From NCBI RefSeq assembly GCF_022655055.1, contig NZ_CP093384.1:1302001-1366000 (forward strand): 64,000 nucleotides of DNA. The letters are read 5' to 3'. Each line of letters begins with the position of its first letter. The stretch's first letter is position 1. Source of the stretch: Vagococcus sp. CY52-2. Lineage in GTDB: Bacteria > Bacillota > Bacilli > Lactobacillales > Vagococcaceae. Shown here in pieces: positions 30,452 through 39,345 of this stretch. The translations under genes and the position numbers were made by a program. Under the pieces are notes generated by a model. It was not told the DNA's origin. It searched no databases and saw nothing but the letters and a program-made list of their open reading frames with translations.

Positions 30452-31251
30452 TTACTTGCCTCTCCTTCTATTTTCAATCCCCCAAAACGACGTTGACGTT
30501 TTTGGTAAGACCCAATGGCCTCTTCTAAGTGGACCAAACTAAACTCTGGCCAATAGGTCTCTGTAAAATATAATTCACTATAAGCAATTTGCCATAATAA
30601 AAAATTACTGATTCTCTCTTCCCCACTTGTTCGAATCAATAAATCTGGGTCTTGTAACTCGTTTCCCAAACTTGCTGTCATTAAATAATTAGAAAACATA
30701 TCCTCATCAACTTCTTCTGTGAAGTTTCCTTGTTTTACTTCATTTAACAAGTCGTTTACTGCTGTTAAGATTTCTGCCCGACTACCATAGTTTAACGCAA
30801 AGTTTAATATCATGCCTGTGTTATTTTTTGTTTCCTTAATAGCATTTTCTACTGCTTTTTGCGTGTGTTTTGGTAAATGTTCTGTAAAGCCCATCACATT
30901 GACCTTGACATTTTCTTTAATCAACTCTGGTACAAAGACATCAAAGAAATCAACTGGTAATTTCATTAAAAAATCGACTTCATTTGATGGACGCTTCCAA
31001 TTTTCCGTCGAGAAAGCGTATAATGTTAATACTTTAACTCCTAATTTGCTTGCATAAGTCGTTATTTTTTTAACATTATTCATCCCTTCCTTATGTCCAG
31101 CAATACGTGGAAGACGTCTTTTTTGCGCCCACCGTCCATTACCGTCCATTATAATTGCTATATGCTTGGGAATATCTCCATCTTTGGAAAAGTTTATCGT
31201 TTTTTCTTCTCCTAATTTTTTCTTCGTTTGCTTTGTAAATATATTAAACAT
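30448..31251 (-). CDS. uppS: Isoprenyl transferase (undecaprenyl diphosphate synthase)
   Basis: UppS condenses isopentenyl diphosphate onto farnesyl diphosphate to give the C55 lipid carrier for cell-wall precursors. The catalytic Asp is in IAIIMDGNGRWA (about residues 33-44). HKEGM and the RTSGEERISNFLLWQIAYSE segment are also conserved. The 267 residues include a slightly extended N-terminus before the core, common in cocci. It starts the uppS-cdsA-rseP-proS transcript. Its partner uppP (38366) in the same window recycles the same carrier. Confidence 0.96.
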   Translation of the reverse strand: MFNIFTKQTKKKLGEEKTINFSKDGDIPKHIAIIMDGNGRWAQKRRLPRIAGHKEGMNNVKKITTYASKLGVKVLTLYAFSTENWKRPSNEVDFLMKLPVDFFDVFVPELIKENVKVNVMGFTEHLPKHTQKAVENAIKETKNNTGMILNFALNYGSRAEILTAVNDLLNEVKQGNFTEEVDEDMFSNYLMTASLGNELQDPDLLIRTSGEERISNFLLWQIAYSELYFTETYWPEFSLVHLEEAIGSYQKRQRRFGGLKIEGEASK

Positions 31252-31297
31252 AAAAAAGCCCCCTCAAAAGACTTGAGCATAAACATGCACTCACCTT

Positions 31298-31306
31298 ATT
31301 GTAGCA
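31298..31306 (-). promoter_or_regulatory. Extended -10 promoter of uppS
   Basis: On the minus strand TGC-TACAAT (TACAAT at 31298-31303) is about 45 bases before the uppS start. The -35 is weak. Between it and the frr terminator the sequence is AT-rich and holds no gene. Confidence 0.5.
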
Positions 31307-31374
31307 AATGGGACTAGAAAAACCTATAAAAAAAAGGATAATCCTACTTTTTTTAAAAGAAATTATAAAAAAAC

Positions 31375-31398
31375 AAGCCACGAATCTCTTCGTGGCTT
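31375..31398 (-). terminator. Terminator after frr
   Basis: A perfect 10-bp stem (AAGCCACGAA with TTCGTGGCTT) and 4-base loop are followed by G and seven T on the minus strand. It lies 11 bases beyond the frr stop codon. Confidence 0.9.
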
Positions 31399-31409
31399 TA
31401 TTTTATTCG

Positions 31410-31967
31410 TTAAACATCTAAAATTTCTTTTTCTTTTTCACTAACAATGGCTTCAATATTTTTTGCACTAGCATCAGTCAATGATTGAACATCTTTTTCA
31501 AATCCACGTAACTCATCTTCAGAAATTTCTTTGTTTTTTTCTAATTTTTTCAATTCATCAATCGCATCACGACGGATATTACGAATAGCAATCTTAGCAT
31601 TTTCACCTTGTTTGCCCACTTCTTTCGCAATATCTTTACGACGTTCTTCTGTTAATTGAGGGATAACCAAACGAATAACTGTTCCATCATTAGTTGGTGA
31701 AATACCAATATCACTTGCTAGAATAGCTTTTTCAATGTTTTCCATTGCAGATTTATCGAAAGGCGTAATCATTAATACACGCGCTTCTGGAATGGTAATA
31801 GAAGACAACTGATTTAGTGGTGTTGGTACTCCGTAGTAGTCTACTGTAATACGTTCTAACAAACTAGCGTTAGCACGACCTGCTCTAATTTGCCCTAATT
31901 CACGACGTAAACTTTCCTCAGATTTTTTCATCTTTTCTTTTGCATCATTTAAAATAGTTTGACTCAT
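31410..31967 (-). CDS. frr: Ribosome recycling factor
   Basis: RRF works with EF-G to split post-termination ribosomes. The 185-residue protein has the classic pattern [18 protein letters not shown] near the N-terminus, [16 protein letters not shown], and the C-terminal coiled helix ending in [11 protein letters not shown]. Its start is 3 bases from the pyrH stop, so the two are co-transcribed. The rpsB-tsf-pyrH-frr order is standard. Confidence 0.97.
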   Translation of the reverse strand: MSQTILNDAKEKMKKSEESLRRELGQIRAGRANASLLERITVDYYGVPTPLNQLSSITIPEARVLMITPFDKSAMENIEKAILASDIGISPTNDGTVIRLVIPQLTEERRKDIAKEVGKQGENAKIAIRNIRRDAIDELKKLEKNKEISEDELRGFEKDVQSLTDASAKNIEAIVSEKEKEILDV

Positions 31968-31970
31968 AAT

Positions 31971-32693
31971 TTATTTCCCCCTTACAGTTGTTCCGATTTG
32001 TTCACCTAAACAAACTCGTTTAATATTTCCTGGTTCATTCATATTGAAAACTACTAAAGGTATATCATTATCCATACTTAAACTACTTGCTGTTGAATCC
32101 ATTACTGATAAGCCTTTTGAAATAACTTCCATATGAGTTAATTCTTCAAATTTTGTGGCATTCATATCTAACTTAGGATCTGCAGAGTATACTCCATCCA
32201 CGTTATTTTTAGCCATTAAAATAACATCTGCACCAATTTCAACTGCTCTAAGTGCTGCTGTAGTATCTGTAGTGAAATATGGATTACCGGTTCCACCAGC
32301 AAAAATAACAACACGGCGTTTTTCTAAATGACGAATAGCACGACGTCTGATATACGGCTCAGCAATTTGTCTCATTTCAATTGATGTTTGGACGCGGGTT
32401 GGTACACCCAAGTTTTCAAGTGTATCTTGTAGTGCTAGTCCATTCATTACAGTAGCAAGCATTCCCATGTAATCTGCTTGAGAACGTTCCATTCCCATTT
32501 CAGCACCAATATTACCGCGCCAAATATTTCCACCACCAACAACTATAGCCACTTCTATTCCAAGATCGTGAATTTCTTTAATTTCTTTCACTAAGCCATT
32601 GACAACACTTGGATTAATGCCAAATCCTTTTTCTCCAGCTAATGCTTCGCCACTAACTTTTAATAATACTCTACGATATGTGGGTTCTACCAT
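31971..32693 (-). CDS. pyrH: Uridylate kinase
   Basis: PyrH phosphorylates UMP to UDP in pyrimidine nucleotide synthesis. It is an amino-acid-kinase fold protein with [47 protein letters not shown] and VDGVYSADP. The start is taken as the ATG at 32693, preceded by GCGGAGG, giving 240 residues. The longer reading to 32774 begins inside the tsf terminator. It lies between tsf and frr. Confidence 0.96.
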   Translation of the reverse strand: MVEPTYRRVLLKVSGEALAGEKGFGINPSVVNGLVKEIKEIHDLGIEVAIVVGGGNIWRGNIGAEMGMERSQADYMGMLATVMNGLALQDTLENLGVPTRVQTSIEMRQIAEPYIRRRAIRHLEKRRVVIFAGGTGNPYFTTDTTAALRAVEIGADVILMAKNNVDGVYSADPKLDMNATKFEELTHMEVISKGLSVMDSTASSLSMDNDIPLVVFNMNEPGNIKRVCLGEQIGTTVRGK

Positions 32694-32765
32694 TTTTATG
32701 CCTCCGCTTTTATCCTTTAGTCTTACTATACAAACCACTTTATACAGTAATTTTTTCAAAAAAAA

Positions 32766-32801
32766 GGAGCGCATATATCATAACAACAATAAATGCGTTC
32801 C
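32766..32801 (-). terminator. Terminator after tsf
   Basis: Arms GGAGCGCAT and ATGCGTTCC (one mismatch) flank an 18-base loop and are followed by seven T on the minus strand, 11 bases after the tsf stop codon. It probably gives partial read-through or a separate pyrH-frr transcript. Confidence 0.75.
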
Positions 32802-32811
32802 CGATGATTAA

Positions 32812-33693
32812 CTATTTACCCATTTGACTTGCAACTTCATCAGCAAAGTTTTCTTCACGTTTTTCCATACCTTCTCCAACTTCAAAACGTACGAATTCTT
32901 TCACTGTTCCACCTTTAGATGCAACAAATTTTTCAACAGTCATATCTGGATCTTTAACGAATGGTTGGTCTACTAAACAAATTTCAGCTAAGAATTTATT
33001 CATACGACCAATAACCATTTTTTCAACGATTTTTTCTGGTTTACCTTCATTTAAAGCTTGCTCTGTTAATACTTTTTTCTCATGATCTAGTTCATCTTGA
33101 GATACTTGGTCTTGAGATACGTAACGAGGATTAATAGCTGCAACATGCATTGCAACATCTTTCGCTACGACTTCATCTGTTGTTCCATTAATAACTGTTA
33201 ATACGGCAATACGTCCACCCATGTGTAAGTATCCACCAAATGCAGCGTTATCGTCTTTTTCTAAGATTTCAAAACGACGGAAGCTGATTTTTTCTCCAAT
33301 AACTTGAGTTGCTTCAATCACGTCAGACTCAATTGTACCTGTTTCTGTTTTAATTTTTAAAGCTTCTTCCATGTTAGCTGGTTTGTTTTCAGCAACTAAT
33401 TTAGCAATATTTTTTACTAAGTCTTGGAATTTTTCGTTTTTAGCAACGAAATCTGTTTCAGAGTTAACTTCAACGATAGCAGCTGTATTTCCATTAACGT
33501 ATACATTTGCTAAACCTTCAGCAGCGATACGATCATTTTTCTTACCAGCTTTTGCCATTCCTTTTTCTCTTAACAAATCGATTGCTTCTTCCATTTTACC
33601 TTCAACTTCAACTAACGCACGTTTAGCGTCCATCATACCGACACCAGTACGTTCGCGTAATTCTTTTACCATAGAAGCACTAATTTTACCCAT
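32812..33693 (-). CDS. tsf: Elongation factor Ts
   Basis: EF-Ts regenerates EF-Tu-GTP. The 293 residues begin with the UBA-like domain containing [19 protein letters not shown]. The TDFVAKN motif (about residues 80-86), which inserts into EF-Tu, follows. The dimerisation/core domains complete a normal length. It lies 123 bases after rpsB, with a long-range hairpin in the gap, and is followed by a terminator. Confidence 0.97.
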   Translation of the reverse strand: MGKISASMVKELRERTGVGMMDAKRALVEVEGKMEEAIDLLREKGMAKAGKKNDRIAAEGLANVYVNGNTAAIVEVNSETDFVAKNEKFQDLVKNIAKLVAENKPANMEEALKIKTETGTIESDVIEATQVIGEKISFRRFEILEKDDNAAFGGYLHMGGRIAVLTVINGTTDEVVAKDVAMHVAAINPRYVSQDQVSQDELDHEKKVLTEQALNEGKPEKIVEKMVIGRMNKFLAEICLVDQPFVKDPDMTVEKFVASKGGTVKEFVRFEVGEGMEKREENFADEVASQMGK

Positions 33694-33734
33694 TTATTGT
33701 TTCCTCCCAAGTGTTTGTGTATTATTTTAATGAA

Positions 33735-33806
33735 AAAGCCATCTAAGACAATTGACAAAACCATTGGCTACTTTGTTCACCTTTGCCAGCAGCCCTAGAC
33801 AGCTTT
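33735..33806 (-). terminator. rpsB-tsf intergenic terminator/attenuator structure
   Basis: Arms at 33735-33747 and 33794-33806 can form a 13-bp RNA stem (several G-U pairs) enclosing about 46 bases, followed on the minus strand by five T. It could reduce tsf expression relative to rpsB. The wobble pairs and long loop make it less certain than the other terminators. Confidence 0.5.
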
Positions 33807-33816
33807 AATTTATTTA

Positions 33817-34602
33817 TTATTCAGCGTTACTTCCTTCAACCACTTCAACGATTTCTTCGATTGATGGAGCTTCCTCAGAAACAACTTCTTCTGTAAAGAC
33901 TTCTTCTACAATTTCATCTTCGCCTTGGCGACCTTCGATGAATGCATCAGCCATTTTTCCAGAAATTAATTTAACCGCACGAATTGCATCATCGTTTGAT
34001 GGGATAACAACATCGATCTCATCTGGATCACAGTTAGTATCAACCATAGCAACGATTGGAATATTTAATTTATGAGCTTCTTGAACGGCAATACGTTCTT
34101 TACGTGGGTCAACGATAAACATAACATCAGGAATTCTTGGCATATCAGCGATACCACCTAAGAATTTTTCTAATCTTTCACGTTCTTTCATTAAACCAGC
34201 AACTTCTTTTTTAGGTAAGACTTCAAAAACACCGTCTTCTTCCATAGTTGTGATTTGTTTCAAACGTGCAATACGTTTTTGGATTGTATCCCAGTTAGTC
34301 AATGTTCCACCTAACCAACGATGGTTAACGTAGAATTGACCTGAACGAATTGCTTCGTCTTTAATCGCTTCTTGAGCTTGTTTTTTAGTTCCTACAAATA
34401 AAGCAATTCCGCCTTCTTCAGCGATGTTTCTCATATAGTTATAAGCATCATCTACTAAGCGAACTGTTTTTTGTAAATCAATGATATAAATACCATTTCT
34501 TTCTGTGAAGATATATTTCTTCATTTTTGGGTTCCAGCGACGAGTTTGGTGCCCAAAATGTACACCAGCTTCAAGTAACTGTTTCATGCTAATTACTGCC
34601 AT
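33817..34602 (-). CDS. rpsB: 30S ribosomal protein S2
   Basis: S2 binds the 30S neck and helps recruit S1. The 261 residues start with the conserved [21 protein letters not shown] and include [16 protein letters not shown] and [13 protein letters not shown]. An acidic Glu-rich C-terminal tail (about 230-261) ends the protein. It heads rpsB-tsf and is preceded by a clear promoter and a leader of about 130 bases, which suggests autoregulation. Confidence 0.98.
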   Translation of the reverse strand: MAVISMKQLLEAGVHFGHQTRRWNPKMKKYIFTERNGIYIIDLQKTVRLVDDAYNYMRNIAEEGGIALFVGTKKQAQEAIKDEAIRSGQFYVNHRWLGGTLTNWDTIQKRIARLKQITTMEEDGVFEVLPKKEVAGLMKERERLEKFLGGIADMPRIPDVMFIVDPRKERIAVQEAHKLNIPIVAMVDTNCDPDEIDVVIPSNDDAIRAVKLISGKMADAFIEGRQGEDEIVEEVFTEEVVSEEAPSIEEIVEVVEGSNAE

Positions 34603-34733
34603 TTTTTGTTTCCTCCAATGTGGTTTTTATTTTCCCTCTTAACAGCCTCACTTTTCTTGTGGACTTAAAGTATTTAAGCACCTCACAAAAAATCAGCTGA
34701 AAATGTGGATTTGATCCTACCTTACAGTAGCAC
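34603..34733 (-). promoter_or_regulatory. 5' leader of rpsB
   Basis: About 130 bases lie between the predicted start of transcription and the rpsB ATG. It contains a hairpin with arms CTTAAA and TTTAAG around 34660-34680, flanked by GTG/CAC complementarity, and a GTGAGG motif that occurs twice. S2 autoregulates through its leader in other bacteria, and the same is inferred here. A GGAGG ribosome site precedes the ATG. Confidence 0.45.
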
Positions 34734-34740
34734 CTTTGTT

Positions 34741-34769
34741 AGTATATAACAGCCATATAAGAAAATCAA
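34741..34769 (-). promoter_or_regulatory. Promoter of rpsB-tsf
   Basis: On the minus strand TTGATT (34764-34769), a 17-base spacer and TATACT (34741-34746) form a strong SigA promoter. Confidence 0.82.
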
Positions 34770-34815
34770 ACATTTTTCACTAATTTTTTATATCAGAGAC
34801 TTTTTATTTTTCTTT

Positions 34816-34844
34816 TTTACTATACTCTACTTTTCTTGTATACT
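34816..34844 (+). promoter_or_regulatory. Promoter of the histidine phosphatase gene
   Basis: TTTACT (34816-34821), a 17-base spacer and TATACT (34839-34844) lie about 35 bases upstream of the start codon, divergent from the rpsB promoter. Confidence 0.7.
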
Positions 34845-34877
34845 TAAATTACTATTATATAGGAGGCAATTTACTAC

Positions 34878-35498
34878 ATGACAACTTTTTACTGCATGAG
34901 ACATGGGAAAACTGAATTTAATCAAGCAGGTATTTTTCAAGGGGGGCTGGTTGATTCACCACTGCTTGATGAAGGGATTGAAACAGCCAAAAAAGCTGGA
35001 AACTATTTGCAAGATGTGTCTTTTGATCGTGTGATTATCTCTCCTCAAAAACGTGCACAAGATACCGCGAGAGCCTTTTTATCTACTCACTCCTCTAATC
35101 CAATAAAAGAAACGGTTGAAGATATACGGGAAATGAAATTTGGTACTTGGGATGGTACCCTTGAAAAAAGCTATGAAGGTCAGACTCAATTTGAGCATTT
35201 AAAATATCGCCCTCATCTTTATGATCCAAGTGAATTTGGTGGAGAAGATTTTGAGACACTATTAAATCGAACAAAATCTGTTTTTAAAGAATATGCTACT
35301 AAATATCCCAATGACACTATTTTAGTTGTTTCTCATGGATTAACACTTCAAACATTACTTAAGCATTTTCAAGGGTTACCCATTAGTGACATTAGAAACG
35401 GTGAACTTTTAGGAAATACAAGTATTTCTATTATTGAAGCAAAAAATGCTGAAGAATTTTCCGTGACACGCTATAATGATTTAACTCATACTCTTTAA
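34878..35498 (+). CDS. Histidine phosphatase family protein (phosphoglycerate mutase-like)
   Basis: This 206-residue branch-1 histidine phosphatase has the catalytic MRHGKTEFN at residues 7-15 and the second catalytic His in VVSHGLTL (about 150). An AGGAGG site lies 11 bases upstream of the ATG. Family members include cofactor-dependent phosphoglycerate mutases and broad phosphatases such as PhoE. The short length and weak loop conservation favour a phosphatase over glycolytic mutase, but the substrate is unknown. It stands alone between divergent rpsB and a DUF308 membrane protein gene. Confidence 0.85.
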   Translation: MTTFYCMRHGKTEFNQAGIFQGGLVDSPLLDEGIETAKKAGNYLQDVSFDRVIISPQKRAQDTARAFLSTHSSNPIKETVEDIREMKFGTWDGTLEKSYEGQTQFEHLKYRPHLYDPSEFGGEDFETLLNRTKSVFKEYATKYPNDTILVVSHGLTLQTLLKHFQGLPISDIRNGELLGNTSISIIEAKNAEEFSVTRYNDLTHTL

Positions 35499-35572
35499 TC
35501 TTTTTATCTACTCAGCTCCTTTATTTCATGTTAAAATGAAAAAGTTCGATTAAATTAAGGAGTGTTATAAAA

Positions 35573-36142
35573 ATGAAGCAATTTAGCAACACACTTTTAA
35601 AGTATGCAAAGAAAATAGAGTGGCATTCATTTTTAATGGGTGGATTGATGATGATTTTTGGATTTATTATGGTTTTCCATCTTGATTCACAAATCAAACA
35701 GTTTAGTATTATCATGGGACTTGTCGCTATTTTAAAAGGTTTTTTAAACTTCAATTATTATTCGACAAACATTCGATTGGAGCCAAAAGAAACATGGCAT
35801 ATTATTTATCTCATCTCAGGAATTGTCAGTGTCATTGTTGGTCTTTCTATTATCTTTAATTTTTCAGCAACAAATAATGCACTTTGTGTCATTTGTGGTC
35901 TTTGGTTTATTTGGGATTATATCCCACAAATTATTTTGAGTGAATTGGAATTTATCAATGAATCACAACTTCTTATCACTTTCAGGATCATACAAGGGAT
36001 CTCCGTCTTATGCGGTGTTATATTAATATTCCAATCGTTTATTCCATTCATTAATCCTTTAATGTTTGCCATCGTCTATTATTTTCTCTCTGGGGGAATT
36101 CTTCTTTGGGAAAATTATCAAATTATAAAAAAAAGAAGCTAA
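35573..36142 (+). CDS. HdeD-like DUF308 membrane protein
   Basis: This 189-residue integral membrane protein has about six hydrophobic helices in the paired pattern of DUF308/HdeD proteins (LMGGLMMIFGFIMVF, IIMGLVAILKGF, LISGIVSVIVGLSIIF). Its ATG follows AAGGAG. HdeD is linked to acid resistance in E. coli, but in Gram-positives the role is not known. It converges on the permease-like gene at 36147 and shares its terminator. Confidence 0.7.
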   Translation: MKQFSNTLLKYAKKIEWHSFLMGGLMMIFGFIMVFHLDSQIKQFSIIMGLVAILKGFLNFNYYSTNIRLEPKETWHIIYLISGIVSVIVGLSIIFNFSATNNALCVICGLWFIWDYIPQIILSELEFINESQLLITFRIIQGISVLCGVILIFQSFIPFINPLMFAIVYYFLSGGILLWENYQIIKKRS

Positions 36143-36173
36143 TCTTTTATTTTGAAAAGACAGCTTCTTTTTT
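36129..36173. terminator. Bidirectional terminator between convergent membrane protein genes
   Basis: Twelve-base arms (36129-36140 and 36162-36173, core AGAAGCT/AGCTTCT) with A and T flanks work on both strands. Both stop codons lie in or beside the hairpin. Confidence 0.85.
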
Positions 36174-37493
36174 TTGTCTATTTTTCAATATTATCAAAAT
36201 AATGGCAAAACAGCCTAATAAGGCATATTTACTCATATCTAATACTGATATAGCATTTGTATCAATTTGTTTAAAAGTATAGCTTCGAAGAATATTATCT
36301 AACGATACATTATGTGCATACTTTGTTACGATAAATAACGTTGACATCATAAGTAATTGATGTAAAATGCTCCCAATATTTCCTAAGCGATATTTGGCAA
36401 TTAACCGAAAATCTCTTGGCAAAACTGGATAATGATAAACCGCTTGATTTAATTGCTGATTATAAATAGAGGTAATCACACTTAAAGTAAACACTCCTAC
36501 ATAAAATAATTCGTGCGTTATCAATAATAAAAAGCCGAACATCAAGCCATAAAAAATAATTTTCTCTTTATTCTGTATTTTTTTTGCCATCATTGGAGAG
36601 ATAATAATGGAAGTTAAATACAAACTATATATTATCATTAATGAAGATTTTCCATGATTAATCATTTGATACAATGTGCAAAACACTAAAATAAAATTAG
36701 TCAACATACCTTTATATAACATCATAGCACTTTCTAGCGGTCTAAATTGACGTTGACGCGTAATTTTTTTATAGTAAATAAAGTAAATAACCAACAGTAT
36801 AGCCATTATAATCATCAGTGTTAATAAAAAATGACTCACACCTAATTTTTTATCCCCTTTTATGATAAACACACTAAAAAATCCAACAAAAAATAAAACA
36901 AGTGTTTCAATAGTTGAATAATTTGGATAAGGAATCGTTTCATCTATTGTATAGGTTGGATAAGTTGATAAAACACTAGCTAACAACAATAAATTTAATC
37001 CTAAAAATAAAAAGGTTCCTACTATTGATGCATCAATCAACTTAAACAATATAGTTGAAAAAATAATGGCAAAACCTAATGAATATAATTGGTTGCTTTC
37101 TTTATTATTAAAATCATTCAGTGTTCTCTCATGAAACATAACTGTCATATAGCTTGGAAACATTAAACCTGAACAAATACCCAATAACCCTCCAGCAATC
37201 CAACCAAACGCAATCGATTGATTCAGCAATAACCCAAACCCACAACCTAAAATACCTAGTCCAATTGCTACAAATAATAAGCGTCGCATAGGCAATGTTT
37301 TTAAACGAATTAAAAACAAAATAGTTGATTTAAAGCAATAAAAGAATAGTAAGGGTAATAAATAACGAAATTCATGATTATTTTGTAAAAAAATATGGAC
37401 CAAAATAAATATTGGAAATAAGTTCATTCCGTTAACCAATACAAAAGGAATAAACTGTAATGATTCAAACTTCTTTTTCACGGTCTCCACCAC
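36147..37493 (-). CDS. Uncharacterised polytopic membrane protein, MFS-like
   Basis: I do not recognise a specific family. The 448 residues form about 12 hydrophobic segments with a central charged loop (about residues 250-262, YYKKITRQRQFR), which gives the 6+6 layout of major facilitator carriers. The segment GGLLGICSGLMFPSYMTVMF around residue 115 resembles an MFS helix pair. The start is uncertain: GTG at 37493 or an in-frame GTG four codons later, near a weak GAGGTG site. It is a single minus-strand gene between plus-strand units. Transport is only an inference from topology. Confidence 0.6.
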   Translation of the reverse strand: MVETVKKKFESLQFIPFVLVNGMNLFPIFILVHIFLQNNHEFRYLLPLLFFYCFKSTILFLIRLKTLPMRRLLFVAIGLGILGCGFGLLLNQSIAFGWIAGGLLGICSGLMFPSYMTVMFHERTLNDFNNKESNQLYSLGFAIIFSTILFKLIDASIVGTFLFLGLNLLLLASVLSTYPTYTIDETIPYPNYSTIETLVLFFVGFFSVFIIKGDKKLGVSHFLLTLMIIMAILLVIYFIYYKKITRQRQFRPLESAMMLYKGMLTNFILVFCTLYQMINHGKSSLMIIYSLYLTSIIISPMMAKKIQNKEKIIFYGLMFGFLLLITHELFYVGVFTLSVITSIYNQQLNQAVYHYPVLPRDFRLIAKYRLGNIGSILHQLLMMSTLFIVTKYAHNVSLDNILRSYTFKQIDTNAISVLDMSKYALLGCFAIILIILKNRQKKEAVFSK

Positions 37494-37555
37494 AGCACCT
37501 CTCTTTCCCTACTTAGTTTACAATATTTTTTTCTTCTTAACAAAATTCTTTATAC

Positions 37556-37584
37556 TTTAGAAATATCCTTTTTTTCGTTATAAT
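37556..37584 (+). promoter_or_regulatory. Promoter of the MBL-fold hydrolase gene
   Basis: TTTAGA (37556-37561), a 17-base spacer and TATAAT (37579-37584) lie about 27 bases before the GTG start codon. Confidence 0.7.
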
Positions 37585-37611
37585 ACATTTATACTCAAAG
37601 GAGGAATTCAA

Positions 37612-38241
37612 GTGCTAACAATTAAACAAATTCCAACAGGTGCAATCCAAGAAAATTGCTACTTAATTTATAATAATCAATCATTACTGATAGTCGATCC
37701 AGGTGACGAGGCAAAAAAAATCGAATCTGCCATAGATGAACTCAATGTAAAACCTGAAGCTATTCTTATTACACATGCTCACTATGATCACATTGGTGCG
37801 GTAGATGAAATCAGAGATAGATACAATATTCCTGTATATATTAGTCCAATTGAACAATCATGGCTGACTGATCCACAATTAAACTTATCAGGTCTAGCTC
37901 GTCATGATGATATGGCTGATGTAACTGCTAGAGAAGCTGAATTTGAATTTAAAAACTATGATACATACACTATTGGTGACATGACATTTAAAGTCGTTCC
38001 AACACCTGGACACTCACCAGGTAGTGTTAGCTTTATTTTTGATGATTTTGTTGTTTGTGGTGATGCTCTATTTAGAGGTAGTGTCGGACGAACTGACTTA
38101 CCTTTTGGCGATTCACAAACCTTGCTTTCTGGTATAAAAGCTGAATTATTTACTCTGCCAGATGAATTCAAAGCCTATTCAGGTCATGGCCCCGTAACAA
38201 GTATTGGTCGTGAAAAACGCGAAAATCCATTTTTTAATTAA
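37612..38241 (+). CDS. MBL-fold metallo-hydrolase (glyoxalase II-like, YqgX type)
   Basis: This 209-residue metallo-beta-lactamase-fold enzyme has the zinc motif THAHYDHIGAV (about residues 57-67). The further ligands are in PTPGHSPGSV (His about 133), VVCGDALF (Asp about 152) and SGHGP. It starts at a GTG 5 bases after AAAGGAGG. Relatives are called hydroxyacylglutathione hydrolase-like, but low-GC bacteria often use other thiols, so the substrate is open. It has its own promoter and terminator. Confidence 0.88.
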   Translation: MLTIKQIPTGAIQENCYLIYNNQSLLIVDPGDEAKKIESAIDELNVKPEAILITHAHYDHIGAVDEIRDRYNIPVYISPIEQSWLTDPQLNLSGLARHDDMADVTAREAEFEFKNYDTYTIGDMTFKVVPTPGHSPGSVSFIFDDFVVCGDALFRGSVGRTDLPFGDSQTLLSGIKAELFTLPDEFKAYSGHGPVTSIGREKRENPFFN

Positions 38242-38250
38242 AGAGCTTTT

Positions 38251-38290
38251 AACTCCTTAGATAATTAAATTTTTCTAAGGGGTTTTTTTT
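38251..38290 (+). terminator. Terminator after the MBL hydrolase
   Basis: Ten-base arms AACTCCTTAG and CTAAGGGGTT (one G-U pair) are followed by eight T. Confidence 0.85.
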
Positions 38291-38301
38291 CGAAAAAAGA
38301 T

Positions 38302-38329
38302 TTGGTTTTAAAAAAAGATAATGTATACT
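38302..38329 (+). promoter_or_regulatory. Promoter of uppP
   Basis: TTGGTT (38302-38307), a 16-base spacer and TATACT (38324-38329) lie 36 bases before the uppP ATG, followed by AAAGGAG. Confidence 0.65.
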
Positions 38330-38365
38330 TAATTGTGATAAAAAGGAAAAAGGAGACTATTAAGA

Positions 38366-39199
38366 ATGGATTTTTATAATATATTAAAAGTGATCTTTTT
38401 AGGGATTGTTGAGGGGATTACAGAATGGCTGCCAATCAGTAGCACTGGTCATTTGATTTTAGTAGACCAATTTTTAAAGCTTGATGCTTCAAATGACTTT
38501 AAAGAAATGTTTAATGTCGTCATTCAACTAGGAGCAATTCTCGCCGTAGTGGTTCTTTATTTCAATAAATTAAACCCATTTGCTAGAAATAAATCTGATA
38601 TTGAAAAAAAAGATACTTGGTCTTTATGGTTCAAAGTAGTGGTTGCATGTATTCCAGCAGGTGTCTTAGGAATTTTGTTTGATGATTTTTTAGAGGAACA
38701 TTTTCATAAGTTTGTCCCTGTTGCGATGATGTTAATTCTTTATGGTGTACTATTTATTATTGTTGAAAATAGAAATAAAACCATTAAACCAACCACAACA
38801 ACGCTTAATCAACTAACTTATAAAACTGCCTTCATTATTGGTTTATTCCAAGTGCTGTCATTAATACCTGGAACATCTCGTTCAGGTGCTACTATTATTG
38901 GGGCAATAATTATTGGCTGTTCACGTTATGTAGCAGCAGAATTTACTTTCTTTTTAGGAATTCCTGTCATGTTTGGAGCTAGTGGGGTTAAGATTTTGAA
39001 GTTCTTATTAAAAGGAAATTCGTTTGGTTCTCCTGAAATCATCTTATTATCAATTGGCACAATTGTTTCATTTGTCGTTTCAATATTAGCGATCAAGTTC
39101 TTGATGGGTTACATCAAAAAACATGATTTCAAAGTTTTTGGTTGGTATCGAATTATTTTGGGAACCATCATTCTCATTTACTGGTTAACAACATTATAA
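38366..39199 (+). CDS. uppP: Undecaprenyl-diphosphatase (BacA/UppP)
   Basis: UppP removes a phosphate from undecaprenyl diphosphate at the outer membrane face so the carrier can be reused, and it confers bacitracin tolerance. The 277-residue membrane protein has the two family motifs [17 protein letters not shown] (about 15-31) and [10 protein letters not shown] (about 173-182). It has its own promoter and a strong terminator. Its substrate is the product of uppS in this window. Confidence 0.97.
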   Translation: MDFYNILKVIFLGIVEGITEWLPISSTGHLILVDQFLKLDASNDFKEMFNVVIQLGAILAVVVLYFNKLNPFARNKSDIEKKDTWSLWFKVVVACIPAGVLGILFDDFLEEHFHKFVPVAMMLILYGVLFIIVENRNKTIKPTTTTLNQLTYKTAFIIGLFQVLSLIPGTSRSGATIIGAIIIGCSRYVAAEFTFFLGIPVMFGASGVKILKFLLKGNSFGSPEIILLSIGTIVSFVVSILAIKFLMGYIKKHDFKVFGWYRIILGTIILIYWLTTL

Positions 39200-39215
39200 T
39201 CAATAAAAACCGTTT

Positions 39216-39243
39216 AAGAAGCGATTCATCGCTTCTTTTTTTT
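39216..39243 (+). terminator. Terminator after uppP
   Basis: A perfect 9-bp stem (AAGAAGCGA/TCGCTTCTT) with loop TTCA is followed by eight T. Its tail touches the first Fur/PerR-like box of the next gene. Confidence 0.92.
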
Positions 39244-39299
39244 ATAATCATTCTCATTGATAACGACTATCAATCCCATCTAGATTATAACTATTCTAA
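39242..39299 (+). promoter_or_regulatory. Cluster of Fur/PerR-type operators in front of the metal-efflux ATPase
   Basis: Three 15-base 7-1-7 sites are present: 39242-39256 (TTATAATCATTCTCA), 39258-39272 (TGATAACGACTATCA) and 39285-39299 (TTATAACTATTCTAA). Each matches a Fur (TGATAATnATTATCA) or PerR (TTATAATnATTATAA) consensus at 12 of 14 positions. The middle one is centred in a larger palindrome (ATTGATA-5-TATCAAT). The last is inside a palindrome with 10-base arms (39278-39287 and 39297-39306). A likely -35 TTGATA (39257-39262) and -10 TAGATT (39281-39286) lie within the cluster, so binding would repress. Confidence 0.65.
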
Positions 39300-39345
39300 T
39301 CTAGATTTTTTTGTGTTACACTTAGTTCATAAGGAGGTAATACAA

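Noticed and set aside
39142-39345. Longer start of the P1B-4 ATPase reaching into uppP
   Set aside because: The extension runs through the end of uppP, its terminator and the Fur/PerR boxes, is not conserved in type, and the ATG at 39346 has a perfect AAGGAGG site.
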